DNA from: Pseudomonadales bacterium
GTDB lineage: Bacteria; Pseudomonadota; Gammaproteobacteria; Pseudomonadales; Halieaceae
Length of the DNA stretch: 64,000 nucleotides
Assembly: GCA_024234815.1 (NCBI GenBank)
Contig: JACKNO010000001.1
Location: 1,550,001-1,614,000 of the forward strand
Reading direction: 5' to 3'
Shown: piece after piece, positions 44,800 through 53,468 of the stretch
Position numbering within the stretch: position 1 is the first letter of the stretch
How the letters are laid out: each line of letters begins with the position of its first letter
Notes under the pieces: generated by a model
What the model was told of the DNA's origin: nothing
Seen by the model: only the letters and a program-made list of their open reading frames with translations
The model's database searches: none
Program-made: the position numbers and the translations under genes

Positions 44800-45133
44800 T
44801 GGATGGGGAAGCGAGTTCCCTCGCAGCCTCCAGGCTGCCGACGTTGGTAACATTGGTGTAACCCGCGGCCAGCAGGCTTTTCCTGGCCATTTCCGCACGG
44901 CCACCCACTGCGCAATACAAATAGATCGGGGCATCTTTCGCCAGGTGCATTCCGGCAACGCCGGCCTCGATACCATCAAAGGGGATCAGGGTAGCCTGAG
45001 GTAAATGCCCCCTGGCGTATTCCGATGGGGTGCGTACATCAATCCAGACAGAACCCTCGGGAACCTCCGCCCTGATCGCGGACGCGACAAGCAGGGTGAT
45101 GAATAGAATTGCGAGAGTGGAAGTAGTGCGCAT
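44786..45133 (-). CDS. Periplasmic rhodanese-like protein
   Basis: This is a single rhodanese domain of 115 residues with a signal peptide (MRTTSTLAILFITLLVASAIRA). The domain has VWIDVRTPSEYARGHLPQATLIPF and the active-site loop YCAVGGRAEMA, with the sulfur-carrying cysteine at residue 74. Such proteins transfer or bind sulfane sulfur in the periplasm. It lies 12 bases downstream of hemH in the same direction, so they may be one transcript. Confidence 0.87.
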   Translation of the reverse strand: MRTTSTLAILFITLLVASAIRAEVPEGSVWIDVRTPSEYARGHLPQATLIPFDGIEAGVAGMHLAKDAPIYLYCAVGGRAEMARKSLLAAGYTNVTNVGSLEAARELASPSTNGQ

Positions 45134-45145
45134 GCCGATAGTCCT

Positions 45146-46234
45146 CTATTGTCCCGCGCCCAGCGCGATTGCGCGCGCTTGGGTAGCGGTTGGCTCGCTT
45201 GTAGCCCCGGCGTCAGCCCACCCCGCCAGGTGTCCTTTGATGATAGCCGTGATGGCCTCGACATGCCCCGCTGCACTGTTGAGGCACGGAATATAGTCAA
45301 AGTGGGTGCCGCCCGCGGCTATGAAATAGTCCCGGTTTTCTTCGCCAATCTCCTCCAGTGTTTCCAGGCAGTCCGCAGAGAAGCCCGGGCAGACGACCTG
45401 TACCGATGTCACCCCCTGCCCGGGGAGTGCCTTGAGGGTGGCATCGGTGTAGGGTCGCAACCATTCCGCCTTGCCGAAGCGGGACTGGAAAGTGGTCAGG
45501 TAGGACGACTCAGGCAGGCCCAGTTGCTCTGCCACCAGGCGCGTGGTCTTGTGGCATTGGCAGTGGTATGGGTCGCCCAGGTCCAGGCACCGCCGCGGTT
45601 CACCGTGGTAGGAGAACAGCAGCTTGTCGGCGGTGCCGTGCGTGGCGCGATGAGCGCGGATGCTGTCAGCGATGGCCTTTATGTATGCCGGGTGGTCGTG
45701 ATACTGGCTTACGAAACGCAGTTCCGGCAACCAGCGGCGCCGGGTGAAATCGGCGGCCAGGGCATCGAAGGTTGAACCGGTCGTGGGGCCGCTGTATTGA
45801 GGGTACAGGGGCAGGACCAGCAGCTTTGTCACGCCCTGGTCGATCATTCCCTGTATCGTAGCGGCAATGTCCGGGCTGCTGTAGCGCATGGCGAAATCCA
45901 CGACCACAGCCTCGCCCATGCGTTCAGCCACGAGTCCACGTACTGATTCCGCCAGGTCGCGGGTATGGAAAAGCAGCGGTGAACCGCGTTCGTTCCAGAT
46001 TTTGCGGTAGTTGGCCGCCGAGCGTGCGGGGCGCACCCGCAGGATAATGCCATGCAGGATAAGCCACCACAGCAGCCGCGGAATCTCGACAACCCTGGGA
46101 TCCCAGAGAAACCGGCGCAGATATACCCGCAGTGACTTCTTTTCAGGCGCTTCAGGCGTACCAAGATTAACGAGCAGGATACCTACCCGGACGGCTTGGC
46201 TGTGATCAAAATTTTGGTGGCCGATATATTTCAT
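45146..46234 (-). CDS. hemH: Ferrochelatase
   Basis: HemH inserts iron into protoporphyrin IX, the last step of haem synthesis. The 362-residue protein has VGILLVNLGTPEAPEKKSLRVYLRRFLWDPRVV (from about residue 17), the catalytic histidine in LLFSYHGEP and the conserved VVCPGFSADCLETLEEI with its glutamate. It lies downstream of the terminator of the multihaem cytochrome locus and just upstream of the rhodanese gene. The position is suggestive, because the cytochrome locus would need a large haem supply. Confidence 0.95.
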   Translation of the reverse strand: MKYIGHQNFDHSQAVRVGILLVNLGTPEAPEKKSLRVYLRRFLWDPRVVEIPRLLWWLILHGIILRVRPARSAANYRKIWNERGSPLLFHTRDLAESVRGLVAERMGEAVVVDFAMRYSSPDIAATIQGMIDQGVTKLLVLPLYPQYSGPTTGSTFDALAADFTRRRWLPELRFVSQYHDHPAYIKAIADSIRAHRATHGTADKLLFSYHGEPRRCLDLGDPYHCQCHKTTRLVAEQLGLPESSYLTTFQSRFGKAEWLRPYTDATLKALPGQGVTSVQVVCPGFSADCLETLEEIGEENRDYFIAAGGTHFDYIPCLNSAAGHVEAITAIIKGHLAGWADAGATSEPTATQARAIALGAGQ

Positions 46235-46331
46235 GGGGGCCCAATATACGTTTGCTTGAACCCGATGCCAAGCAGTTGCGCGGGAGTGTGCATCAAATCC
46301 GCGGGCGGATGCATTGCGCCGGGATATAAAA

Positions 46332-46364
46332 AAACCCCCGCTCGGGAGCGGGGGTTTATGGGTG
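46332..46364 (-). terminator. Intrinsic terminator of the cytochrome locus
   Basis: AAACCCCCGCTC (46332-46343) and GAGCGGGGGTTT (46346-46357) form a 12-base inverted repeat. Read on the minus strand it ends in TTTTTTTATATCC. It begins about 22 bases after the decahaem cytochrome stop codon and separates that locus from hemH. Confidence 0.88.
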
Positions 46365-46378
46365 CTGCCGGGTCGGCG

Positions 46379-48703
46379 CTAGTCGCCGACCGGGTGTACC
46401 AGGCTGACATCGTCTGGTCGTCCGGAGCCGTGACAGGTTGAACACTGCTCCACGACTTCGCCGTCGTCGATGGCTTCCTGACTGGTGTCAAAGCTGCCTC
46501 CGAAGAAGACCATGTGAGACGCCGCTTCGTCGCCATCGTGACAGCTCGAGCATACCGCGGTCACCGGAGAGACTACGGTGTCATCGATCGGACTCTCATG
46601 ATCCACCCCGGTGTCGATGGTCGTGGCCAGTACGCCCGAGGGCAGCGGCAGCGTGTAACCATCGCTGGTGTGACAACTCGTGCAGTTCCCCAGTCTACCG
46701 GGATACTGAACTTCCTCCTCGTCGTATACATGGACGCTGAAGCCGCCAAACCCGACTATCTGCAATGGATCCTGGCGTATTCCAGCGGCGTGTATGCCGT
46801 GGATCATGGTCTTGAAGTCGATGGATTCCTCGTCCTTGCCGTCGCTCGGCGGGGGCAACCTGCCCGCATTGGCGAGCGCTTCGCGGACCTCACGGTCGGT
46901 GTTGCGCGGGTTGTGGCAGGCAACGCAGACCTGCACGTTGTCGGTGCGGTTGTTGCCGTGCAGTACCAGCGTCTGGTGACAGTTCAGGCAGCTGTTCAAC
47001 TCCACAGAAGTGCGGCGCGGTACAGCCTGCCCGTCAGCCTCGTTGATACTGAAAAACGCATTGGCGTTGGTAAAGGGTATGCGTTGCATATTGGGCTCTG
47101 CGTCGGAGCCGATGTTGACGGCCGGGTGGCCCTCAATGCCGGCAACTCCACTGCCGTTGGCGGCGATAAAGGGCCTTTCGCTGCCGTTCGGGATAGCCAC
47201 GGCGGAGGTGACGATATAGCTGCCATCACCGACCGGAGTACCGGTAAGAGCGTCGATGCTGACCGCGCTGGCTTCGTGCTCTTGGTTACCGCTGTTGGTG
47301 TAGTCGGTAGTATCCCAGGCCAGGTCTATCGCGAGGCGGCTGGAGCCATCGGCGACCGCTGTCCACACCGGGTCACTCTGCAGGTCGTAGGGTGCATTGC
47401 CAGCAGTGGGGTCGAACACCTTGTACTGCACCTGCGGGAACTGTCCGGGAGCGGTGTTGGTCACCGCCATAATGCTCGCGGCAAAGCGCTGGCGGGCTTC
47501 GTTCGACAGGATTTCATGACTGCTCTGTATACTGCCGGCAACGCCGCCCTGCGAGTGGCAACTGTCGCACTTGGAGTCATCCGGCTGCCCCCCCGCGTGC
47601 TTCGAGAAGTTCACCGCGTCGTGGCAGCTGCCGCATGCGGCCTGGCTGGCATAGATCGACCAGTTATCGCCATTTGAGGTGAGCGTAACGTCATAATCGG
47701 TGCCATCCGGATATTTGAGGCCGGTACCCGTGGCGCTGCCCGCGTGACAGTTCACACAATTGCGAATGTCCTGGGGAAAATGCACATGCGAGTAGTCGTG
47801 CAAGCTGCCGCGGAAGCCGTAGATTTCGTAGGGTTCGCCCTCCTGCACGCTGGGCAGGTTGGCGCCCATATGTATCTTGTGGACCATGACCTTGAAATCC
47901 ACGGTATTGGTACTGTCTGGGTCGACCGAGCCGGGATTGTGGCAGGTGACGCAGTACTTGACCTCCCTGCGTCCGTCGCCATGGACAGCCAGCGGGTCGT
48001 GACAGCGGTTGCAATTGGCTGTCGCCGCGATATCCATGTTGAAAATACCCTCGGTGGCCCCGGAGGCGGGTACCCAGTCATAACTGGGGTTGGCCTTGCC
48101 CGGAGCGTTGTCAAACTGGATCGCTACCCGGTGGGTGAGATTCGGGTTGTAGGACAGATTCAGGCCCTCAACAGCGGCCTGGTCCAGAATGTCCTGGGGT
48201 AGGTCGGTAAGGCTGGTAGCGTACTGGTAGGTATAGAAGCCGTCTCCATCGTTGCTGAACTCGCCGCTGCGCTCATAGGTTGCCTGCAGTTGCGGTACCG
48301 TGCCGGTACCGTACTCTGGCAAAGCGATTACATTGATATAGGACTGCCAGTTGCCGGTCATGCTGCCCTGGGTGCTGGTCTCCAGTTTGGACACCACAAA
48401 ACGCACGTCATCGACAGTCAGATCGGTGATGGCGACATTGTTCTCATCGCTGAGCTGAAATTTGATGACCGGCTGGTTGTCGCCGTTCAGGGTGGCGCTG
48501 TTGATGTAGGCATTCAGCACCGTTGCTTCAGCATAGGGGTTTGCCGAGGGCGCTGGCGGGATCGGGTCTGGCGGTATCGGCTGGCCGGGCGGTGCCGGTC
48601 CTGGCTCTACGCCGGGGGCGCTATTGCCGCCACCCCCGCCGCCACAGGCGACGAGCAGGCCGATCATGCCAGCCATTATCCAGTTGCGCGTGTTTGTAAC
48701 CAT
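46379..48703 (-). CDS. mtrC: Decahaem outer-membrane lipoprotein cytochrome, OmcA/MtrC family
   Basis: MtrC/OmcA proteins are cell-surface decahaem cytochromes that pass electrons to or from minerals, soluble shuttles or other cells. The 774-residue protein has a lipobox (LLVAC, Cys20) followed by glycines and a proline-rich linker, and ten CXXCH motifs between residues 231 and 758. They form two groups of five, separated by about 200 residues of beta-type sequence, as in the family. Apart from Cys20 there are no other cysteines, so the redox-active CX8C pair described for Shewanella MtrC is absent. It is last in the operon, 19 bases after the porin gene. OmcA versus MtrC identity is not separable here. 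Confidence 0.92.
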   Translation of the reverse strand: MVTNTRNWIMAGMIGLLVACGGGGGGNSAPGVEPGPAPPGQPIPPDPIPPAPSANPYAEATVLNAYINSATLNGDNQPVIKFQLSDENNVAITDLTVDDVRFVVSKLETSTQGSMTGNWQSYINVIALPEYGTGTVPQLQATYERSGEFSNDGDGFYTYQYATSLTDLPQDILDQAAVEGLNLSYNPNLTHRVAIQFDNAPGKANPSYDWVPASGATEGIFNMDIAATANCNRCHDPLAVHGDGRREVKYCVTCHNPGSVDPDSTNTVDFKVMVHKIHMGANLPSVQEGEPYEIYGFRGSLHDYSHVHFPQDIRNCVNCHAGSATGTGLKYPDGTDYDVTLTSNGDNWSIYASQAACGSCHDAVNFSKHAGGQPDDSKCDSCHSQGGVAGSIQSSHEILSNEARQRFAASIMAVTNTAPGQFPQVQYKVFDPTAGNAPYDLQSDPVWTAVADGSSRLAIDLAWDTTDYTNSGNQEHEASAVSIDALTGTPVGDGSYIVTSAVAIPNGSERPFIAANGSGVAGIEGHPAVNIGSDAEPNMQRIPFTNANAFFSINEADGQAVPRRTSVELNSCLNCHQTLVLHGNNRTDNVQVCVACHNPRNTDREVREALANAGRLPPPSDGKDEESIDFKTMIHGIHAAGIRQDPLQIVGFGGFSVHVYDEEEVQYPGRLGNCTSCHTSDGYTLPLPSGVLATTIDTGVDHESPIDDTVVSPVTAVCSSCHDGDEAASHMVFFGGSFDTSQEAIDDGEVVEQCSTCHGSGRPDDVSLVHPVGD

Positions 48704-48722
48704 GGTCTTTCTCTCCCGGGTT

Positions 48723-50987
48723 CTATTCCCAGTGATAAATCACTGATGCGCCGACATAATTAATCTGTTCGTTGGGGTTGCCCTGGCCAAAGGTGAGTAC
48801 CTTGCCAATGGTGTCGGGCTGTACGCCTTTCCAGGCCCAGTCATTACTCTTGTAGCGGTAGTACTGGTAATCCAGCTGCAGGAACAGGTTGTCCTGCATG
48901 TGCCAGACGCTGCTGAGTTGTACGTGATTCAACCTGGTGTCGACGTTCGGCAGGTCCGAGGCCACCAGGTTGCTGGTCGGGTCTGTCCCAATGTCCTGTT
49001 CGGCGCGGGTGTCGACAAAACTGTAATCCAGGGTGAAGGCCAGATCGGCGGTGGCCTGCCATTCGAGATTCGCGCCTACAGTGACACTGGTGTCGTTGCC
49101 AGTGCCACTCCAGTTGCGGGCCGGGTCGCTGGCCTGGGGCAGGGGCGGGTAAATCTCGAAAGCGTCTTTCTCCACACCGCCGTTGAAGGCGCGGCTGGTC
49201 TGGTCTGTCTTGTAGTAGTCGTAACCTGTATACAGGCTGGCGGACAGGGTCTGCGTGGGTGCGTAGCTTGCACTCAGGAAACTGCGGTACCACTCGGCCT
49301 TGGTCAGGCCCAACTCGCTCTTGTTGTAGTCATCGTCGCGCCACTGCAAATTGAGGTTGAGGTTCCACTGGTTGGCCGGCAGCCAGGTAAAATCGGCAGT
49401 GGTTTTCCACTGCTCGCGATTTGCCATGTAGAACTGCATCAATTCCGGGTGTTCGATATAGCGCTGGTTGTCCGGGGTTGCGTTGATCAGGCCCGTGTCC
49501 AGCAACGCGTAGTACGACTGCGCCCACTGGTAGGTATCCGCCGTCCTGTCGCCGTAAAGGACTTCCAGCTTGGCAGTGACGTTCGACCAGGGCTGGATCC
49601 GGTATGCCAGCGTATAACGGTCCTCCTTGGTATCTTCCACAGGGGCATTTTCCCGGGTAATTTTCTCGTAGGCGTATTCGAAGCTCAGCTTGCTGCGCAG
49701 TGGCAGGCGGTATCCAAGTTCGAAGCCCGAGGTCTGGCTGCGATAGTCGTGATTGGTGTTGTACACGGTCCAGTCGGTTCCGGGCTGGTTCGAGCCGTCA
49801 CCGCGGATATACTGGTAGCCGTCGCGGCCTGCGTTGTAGTCCCTGTCACGATACTTGTAGAACACATCGGCATTGAGCTTTGCCAGCGGATTCATCAGCA
49901 GTCGGGTATTGAAGGTGCTGGTGTCCACATCGCCGCCGTAATCGTTGCGCGGCACCGGGACATCGACCACCAGCGCGGGATTGACGCTGTAGTCGAGGAA
50001 ATTCTGGTTCTGGGATGCCACCGCATAGCTGCCATCCACCTGCAGCCGGGTCCTGGCATTGAAAAGATACTGACCCGTGAGCCGGCCGCCCATCTGGTCG
50101 TTGTCAGGCGCGAGACCCAGTCCGCCCACGCCTTCCGGGTAACGCACATCGGGGCCGTAGGAGCTGTAGGGGTTCTGCCAGATGAGGACATCATCCTGGT
50201 TATCAAAATCCGAGTAGTTCAGCTGCCCGGCGAGACTCAGGCGCCGGTCGCTGTAGCTCAGGCCCAGGTCGAACTCGGTGGTGCGGTAGTCTATCGGCTG
50301 CTGCAGCAACACCGCGTCCGCCGAGCTGCCATCGATGTAGATACCGCCGCCGATATCGGAATTGCCGTTTTTCTCTTCGTAGGACAGGCCCCCGTCGACG
50401 CTCCAGTGCTCGTTGAGCCTGGTCTCGACATCCAGATACACCTTTTCCCGCTTCAACTCCTGGTCGAAACCGTGCAGTGACTGATTGAGGTTTGTCCACT
50501 CGGAGGTGGTCAGGCCGGTAATCCAGTCGTCCGGAAGCTGGAGTGTTGAGCTGCCCCTGAAAGGCGTGCGGCCCTCGTCGTTACTGACCTGAAGCTGGGA
50601 GTCGTAGCCGGCGGTGACACTGAAACGACCGGGTTTACCCCAGGTGAGTTCGCCCTCCCTGGTATCCAGGCCCACGTTGGAGACATAGCCTTGCCAGTAG
50701 TTGCTGCCACTGTTGAAGTCCTGCCACTGCAGGTTACCGATCAGGCTGGCGCCTTCCTTGTTGAGACCGTTGTACTCGCCGAAAGTGTAGTTATCGTCGC
50801 TGGTGTATCCCGCGCCCAGCTGCGCTATCCCCTTGGAATCCGCTTGCCAGGCCGTTTTCAACGGCGGACGGTTTTCCAGCCCCAGGGGAGTATAAGGGGC
50901 GGACTCCTGGGCCAGTGCGCCGCAAGCTGCGAGCACCAGGCTGCTGGCGACGCTCAACTGGCGGGGCAGGCGGTTCATGCTCTTCAT
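48723..50987 (-). CDS. mtrB: MtrB/PioB family outer-membrane beta-barrel porin
   Basis: MtrB forms the barrel that sheathes the MtrA cytochrome across the outer membrane and joins it to MtrC. The 754-residue protein has a signal peptide (cleavage near AAC-GALAQ) and then alternating aromatic/polar strands rich in Tyr, Asp and Asn up to the terminal YHWE; about 26-28 strands are expected for the family. The N-terminal CXXC reported as important in Shewanella MtrB is missing, and no cysteine lies outside the signal peptide. The start overlaps the stop of the decahaem gene upstream (ATGA). The second Met (MNRLPRQL) is an alternative start. Confidence 0.92.
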   Translation of the reverse strand: MKSMNRLPRQLSVASSLVLAACGALAQESAPYTPLGLENRPPLKTAWQADSKGIAQLGAGYTSDDNYTFGEYNGLNKEGASLIGNLQWQDFNSGSNYWQGYVSNVGLDTREGELTWGKPGRFSVTAGYDSQLQVSNDEGRTPFRGSSTLQLPDDWITGLTTSEWTNLNQSLHGFDQELKREKVYLDVETRLNEHWSVDGGLSYEEKNGNSDIGGGIYIDGSSADAVLLQQPIDYRTTEFDLGLSYSDRRLSLAGQLNYSDFDNQDDVLIWQNPYSSYGPDVRYPEGVGGLGLAPDNDQMGGRLTGQYLFNARTRLQVDGSYAVASQNQNFLDYSVNPALVVDVPVPRNDYGGDVDTSTFNTRLLMNPLAKLNADVFYKYRDRDYNAGRDGYQYIRGDGSNQPGTDWTVYNTNHDYRSQTSGFELGYRLPLRSKLSFEYAYEKITRENAPVEDTKEDRYTLAYRIQPWSNVTAKLEVLYGDRTADTYQWAQSYYALLDTGLINATPDNQRYIEHPELMQFYMANREQWKTTADFTWLPANQWNLNLNLQWRDDDYNKSELGLTKAEWYRSFLSASYAPTQTLSASLYTGYDYYKTDQTSRAFNGGVEKDAFEIYPPLPQASDPARNWSGTGNDTSVTVGANLEWQATADLAFTLDYSFVDTRAEQDIGTDPTSNLVASDLPNVDTRLNHVQLSSVWHMQDNLFLQLDYQYYRYKSNDWAWKGVQPDTIGKVLTFGQGNPNEQINYVGASVIYHWE

Positions 50988-51868
50988 CGTGTCAAGCGCG
51001 CTCCCGACGGATGGTTGGACCCATGAATCTGGCTGTGACAGTTAAGGCAATTCTTGCCCAGCATGTTCGGGTTTGCCGAGCCGTTCGGCAGGCCCTCGCT
51101 GCCGTAGGGCTGGCTCGGGTGAAAGGCCGTGGCATGGCACTGCTGGCACAGGGCCGGACCGCGCGCGGTCAGCAGGGGTTCGTTGACCGAGCCGTGGGGC
51201 TTGTGACACAGGCCGCAGTCTTCCGCCGCCGGCGGGTGTTCCCACAGGAACGGGCCGCGCTTGTCCGCGTGGCAGCTGAAACAGTTGTCGTTGACGGTAA
51301 CCTCACGCAGGGCCGCGTGGCCCATACCGCCGTGGGGGTTGTGGCAATCGGTACAGGCGGTTTTACCCTCGGCTATGGGGTGCCGGGAGGGCAGATGCAA
51401 CTCGGAGCGCACCTGGGCATGGCAATCCATGCAGATTTTGTCGGACTCCTGTTTGCCCAGCACGAGATCTTGCTGCTGATGGGCGTCGTGGCAGCTGTCG
51501 CAACTCATGTTCTCCTGCTGGTGTTCGCTACCGGCCCACAAAAGCTGCTCGCCGTTGTCATGGCAGGTACTGCAACTGGCGCTGCGCACCTCGGGGTCTG
51601 ATGGCCATTGGGGGCCGAAACTGACATCCGGATGAGTCTCGTCGGGGTCGTTTTCGTGCTCCACGCTTGGGCCGTGGCAGGAGGTACACGCCCCGTTGCC
51701 ACCGCCACCTATTGAGCCGTGCATAGTGCCGGCAACGGCATGCATTGCAGAATCGTCGTGGCAGTCCAGGCACAGGGATTCTTCTGCCTGGCCCGGCGCG
51801 GCAATTCCAGCCATGCCGAGCACCAGTGCGCAGCAGACGATTACAACTTGATGACGGTAACCACTCAT
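50984..51868 (-). CDS. mtrA: Decahaem periplasmic cytochrome, MtrA/DmsE family
   Basis: MtrA/DmsE carries electrons from the periplasm into the MtrB barrel. The 294-residue protein has a signal peptide (cleaved near residue 28, PGQA-EES) and exactly ten CXXCH motifs, from CLDCH to CLNCH, spaced as in MtrA. NPHGGMGHAALREVTVNDNCFSCH and the repeated CHxPHG pattern are family-like. Its stop codon overlaps the mtrB start by four bases and it begins two bases after the preceding gene, so translation is tightly coupled. DmsE of the extracellular DMSO system is the closest alternative label; no DMSO reductase genes are in view. Confidence 0.93.
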   Translation of the reverse strand: MSGYRHQVVIVCCALVLGMAGIAAPGQAEESLCLDCHDDSAMHAVAGTMHGSIGGGGNGACTSCHGPSVEHENDPDETHPDVSFGPQWPSDPEVRSASCSTCHDNGEQLLWAGSEHQQENMSCDSCHDAHQQQDLVLGKQESDKICMDCHAQVRSELHLPSRHPIAEGKTACTDCHNPHGGMGHAALREVTVNDNCFSCHADKRGPFLWEHPPAAEDCGLCHKPHGSVNEPLLTARGPALCQQCHATAFHPSQPYGSEGLPNGSANPNMLGKNCLNCHSQIHGSNHPSGARLTR

Positions 51869-51870
51869 TC

Positions 51871-53460
51871 TTATTCTTGCTCCACCTCAAAGTCTGTCTC
51901 GTCGCCGCTAAAACTCAGCGTCAGCGGGAGAGATACCCAGTGCTGCCCTCCCGGGTTGCCGGCCCCGTGCAGCGCGACGCCAAAAGTATATTTGCCGGCG
52001 GGTGTGAAAGACAATGCCCCGTCAGTATTGCGCAAGGATCGGCGCAAGACCACTGTCCACCAGCCCCGGTCGTAACTCTTATTGATCTGTATCAAGTCGG
52101 CTGTGCGCCAGCTCACGCCTTCCAATACGCTCGCCATTTCCGCCTGCGGCGCATCGAGCCGGACTCGCCACAGCTCCACAAACTCGCCTGCCGCCATCAG
52201 TTGCTCAAGCGCCGCGGCGTCCCTGGGCTGTGAAGGTTGGCCGATACGGTGCTCCTGCTGTCGTGACGTCCACAGGTACTTTCCGGTCTGTAGACCGGAG
52301 TCCCGCGACATCCCGGGCAGGTCGCTGTGGCAGGCGGCAAAGCAGCCCCCCCGCCGGAAGGCATCGCTGCCGTCGTCGCCCCACATCATGGCGATGTCGG
52401 CATCGTTCTCGGGACCACGCCATTGCAGGGTAACCACAAGACTGTCGTTGTCAGCGGAGAACGAGACCTGAACCGGTCGAGTCGCCTGCTCAAACCCGCC
52501 GGCCTGGATTTCCCCCATGGCGGCTTCTTCACCCCGGTGGCATTGCGCGCAGTTTCTGCCCTGGCGCAGGGGCTGGGAGCCGGGGTGGTCCTGTAGCAGC
52601 CAGTCGCTGTCTGCCATGCCCGGATAGAACAGCGTAACCTTCCTGCTCGCGACCGCCTGCGGGCTGGCGGCCGGCCCGGCGTCCGTGGCGAGGTGGGCGA
52701 TACCCTTGTGGCAGTCCAGGCAGGTGCGATCCGGCTGGCTCATAACCTGGTGGTAGTTGTTCGCCTTGGGGGACGTGCTGTAAATAGCAGGCGCTTCAGT
52801 CGGGTCGTGGCAGTGCACGCAGCCTGCCGAGCCGTTATCCAGCATCTCACTCTCCGCCGACTCGTGATCGTGCGGATTGTGGCATTGGCTGCAGGGCGGG
52901 TTTTCCGAAACGATGTTCTCCAGGCCGTGAATGCCCGCCTTCTGGGCCTTGTGGCAGGTGGTGCAGACAGTTGTCTGCTGTTCCTCGAATAAGACCTTGT
53001 CTTCCCAGCTGTGCACATCGTGGCAGGTGACGCAGGTCAGGTTGTTGAACATGTGCAGGGCGTGCCGCCAGTTGCGGGCCACGCCGTCCTCGTGGCAGGC
53101 CAGGCAGCGTTGGTCCTGGGCGGCCGAGGTGGCTGTCCAGCGCGGGCCAAAGCTTACCCCGGGCGATACGTTTGAGGGATCATCTGCATGGGCGGCGCTG
53201 TCCCCGTGACAGTCCGGACAGCCGCGGCGACCGGCCATGGCTGCGCTGTCGCCGCTGATGCCGTGGGAACCCGCCAACACCGCGTGCACCGGTGAGTCGG
53301 GGCCAAAGTCGTGGCAGCCCAGGCACGCAGCGGATTCCGCACTGGCCGCATCGGGGTCGACGCCCTGGGCGCTTCCGGCTGTGGTCGTCGCCACCAGCAA
53401 CAGGGCGCCCAGGACAAAGCGGATTGATGTTTCGCCCCTGGCCTTATCCGCGATAGCCAT
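51871..53460 (-). CDS. Multihaem cytochrome with C-terminal EB_dh-type haem domain
   Basis: This 529-residue exported protein (signal peptide to about residue 31) has nine CXXCH motifs in its first 320 residues or so, laid out much like MtrA. A C-terminal beta-type domain carries CFAACH (a CX3CH, residues 373-378), TLQWRGPENDADIAMMWGDDG and FTPAGKYTFGVALHGAG. The C-terminal part resembles the haem-binding subunit domain of ethylbenzene and dimethylsulfide dehydrogenases (PF09459 type). The frame is open to 53565, but ATG 53460 starts the signal peptide. It lies between the prenyltransferase and mtrA, so it is probably an electron carrier or adaptor of this locus. Function unknown. Confidence 0.85.
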   Translation of the reverse strand: MAIADKARGETSIRFVLGALLLVATTTAGSAQGVDPDAASAESAACLGCHDFGPDSPVHAVLAGSHGISGDSAAMAGRRGCPDCHGDSAAHADDPSNVSPGVSFGPRWTATSAAQDQRCLACHEDGVARNWRHALHMFNNLTCVTCHDVHSWEDKVLFEEQQTTVCTTCHKAQKAGIHGLENIVSENPPCSQCHNPHDHESAESEMLDNGSAGCVHCHDPTEAPAIYSTSPKANNYHQVMSQPDRTCLDCHKGIAHLATDAGPAASPQAVASRKVTLFYPGMADSDWLLQDHPGSQPLRQGRNCAQCHRGEEAAMGEIQAGGFEQATRPVQVSFSADNDSLVVTLQWRGPENDADIAMMWGDDGSDAFRRGGCFAACHSDLPGMSRDSGLQTGKYLWTSRQQEHRIGQPSQPRDAAALEQLMAAGEFVELWRVRLDAPQAEMASVLEGVSWRTADLIQINKSYDRGWWTVVLRRSLRNTDGALSFTPAGKYTFGVALHGAGNPGGQHWVSLPLTLSFSGDETDFEVEQE

Positions 53461-53468
53461 GGTCTGGC

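Noticed and set aside
46514..47677. Open frame of 387 codons on the plus strand, antisense to the decahaem cytochrome
   Set aside because: It lies opposite CXXCH-coding sequence; no ribosome binding site or recognisable domain.
48900..50480. Open frame of 526 codons on the plus strand, antisense to the MtrB gene
   Set aside because: It lies wholly opposite a recognised porin gene, lacks a ribosome binding site and reads as low-complexity valine-rich sequence. It is a by-product of GC-rich codon use.
50984..51868. Extracellular DMSO reductase system (DmsE reading of the decahaem protein)
   Set aside because: No DmsA/DmsB/DmsG-type genes are in the window, while a surface MtrC-type cytochrome is present, so the MtrA reading fits better.
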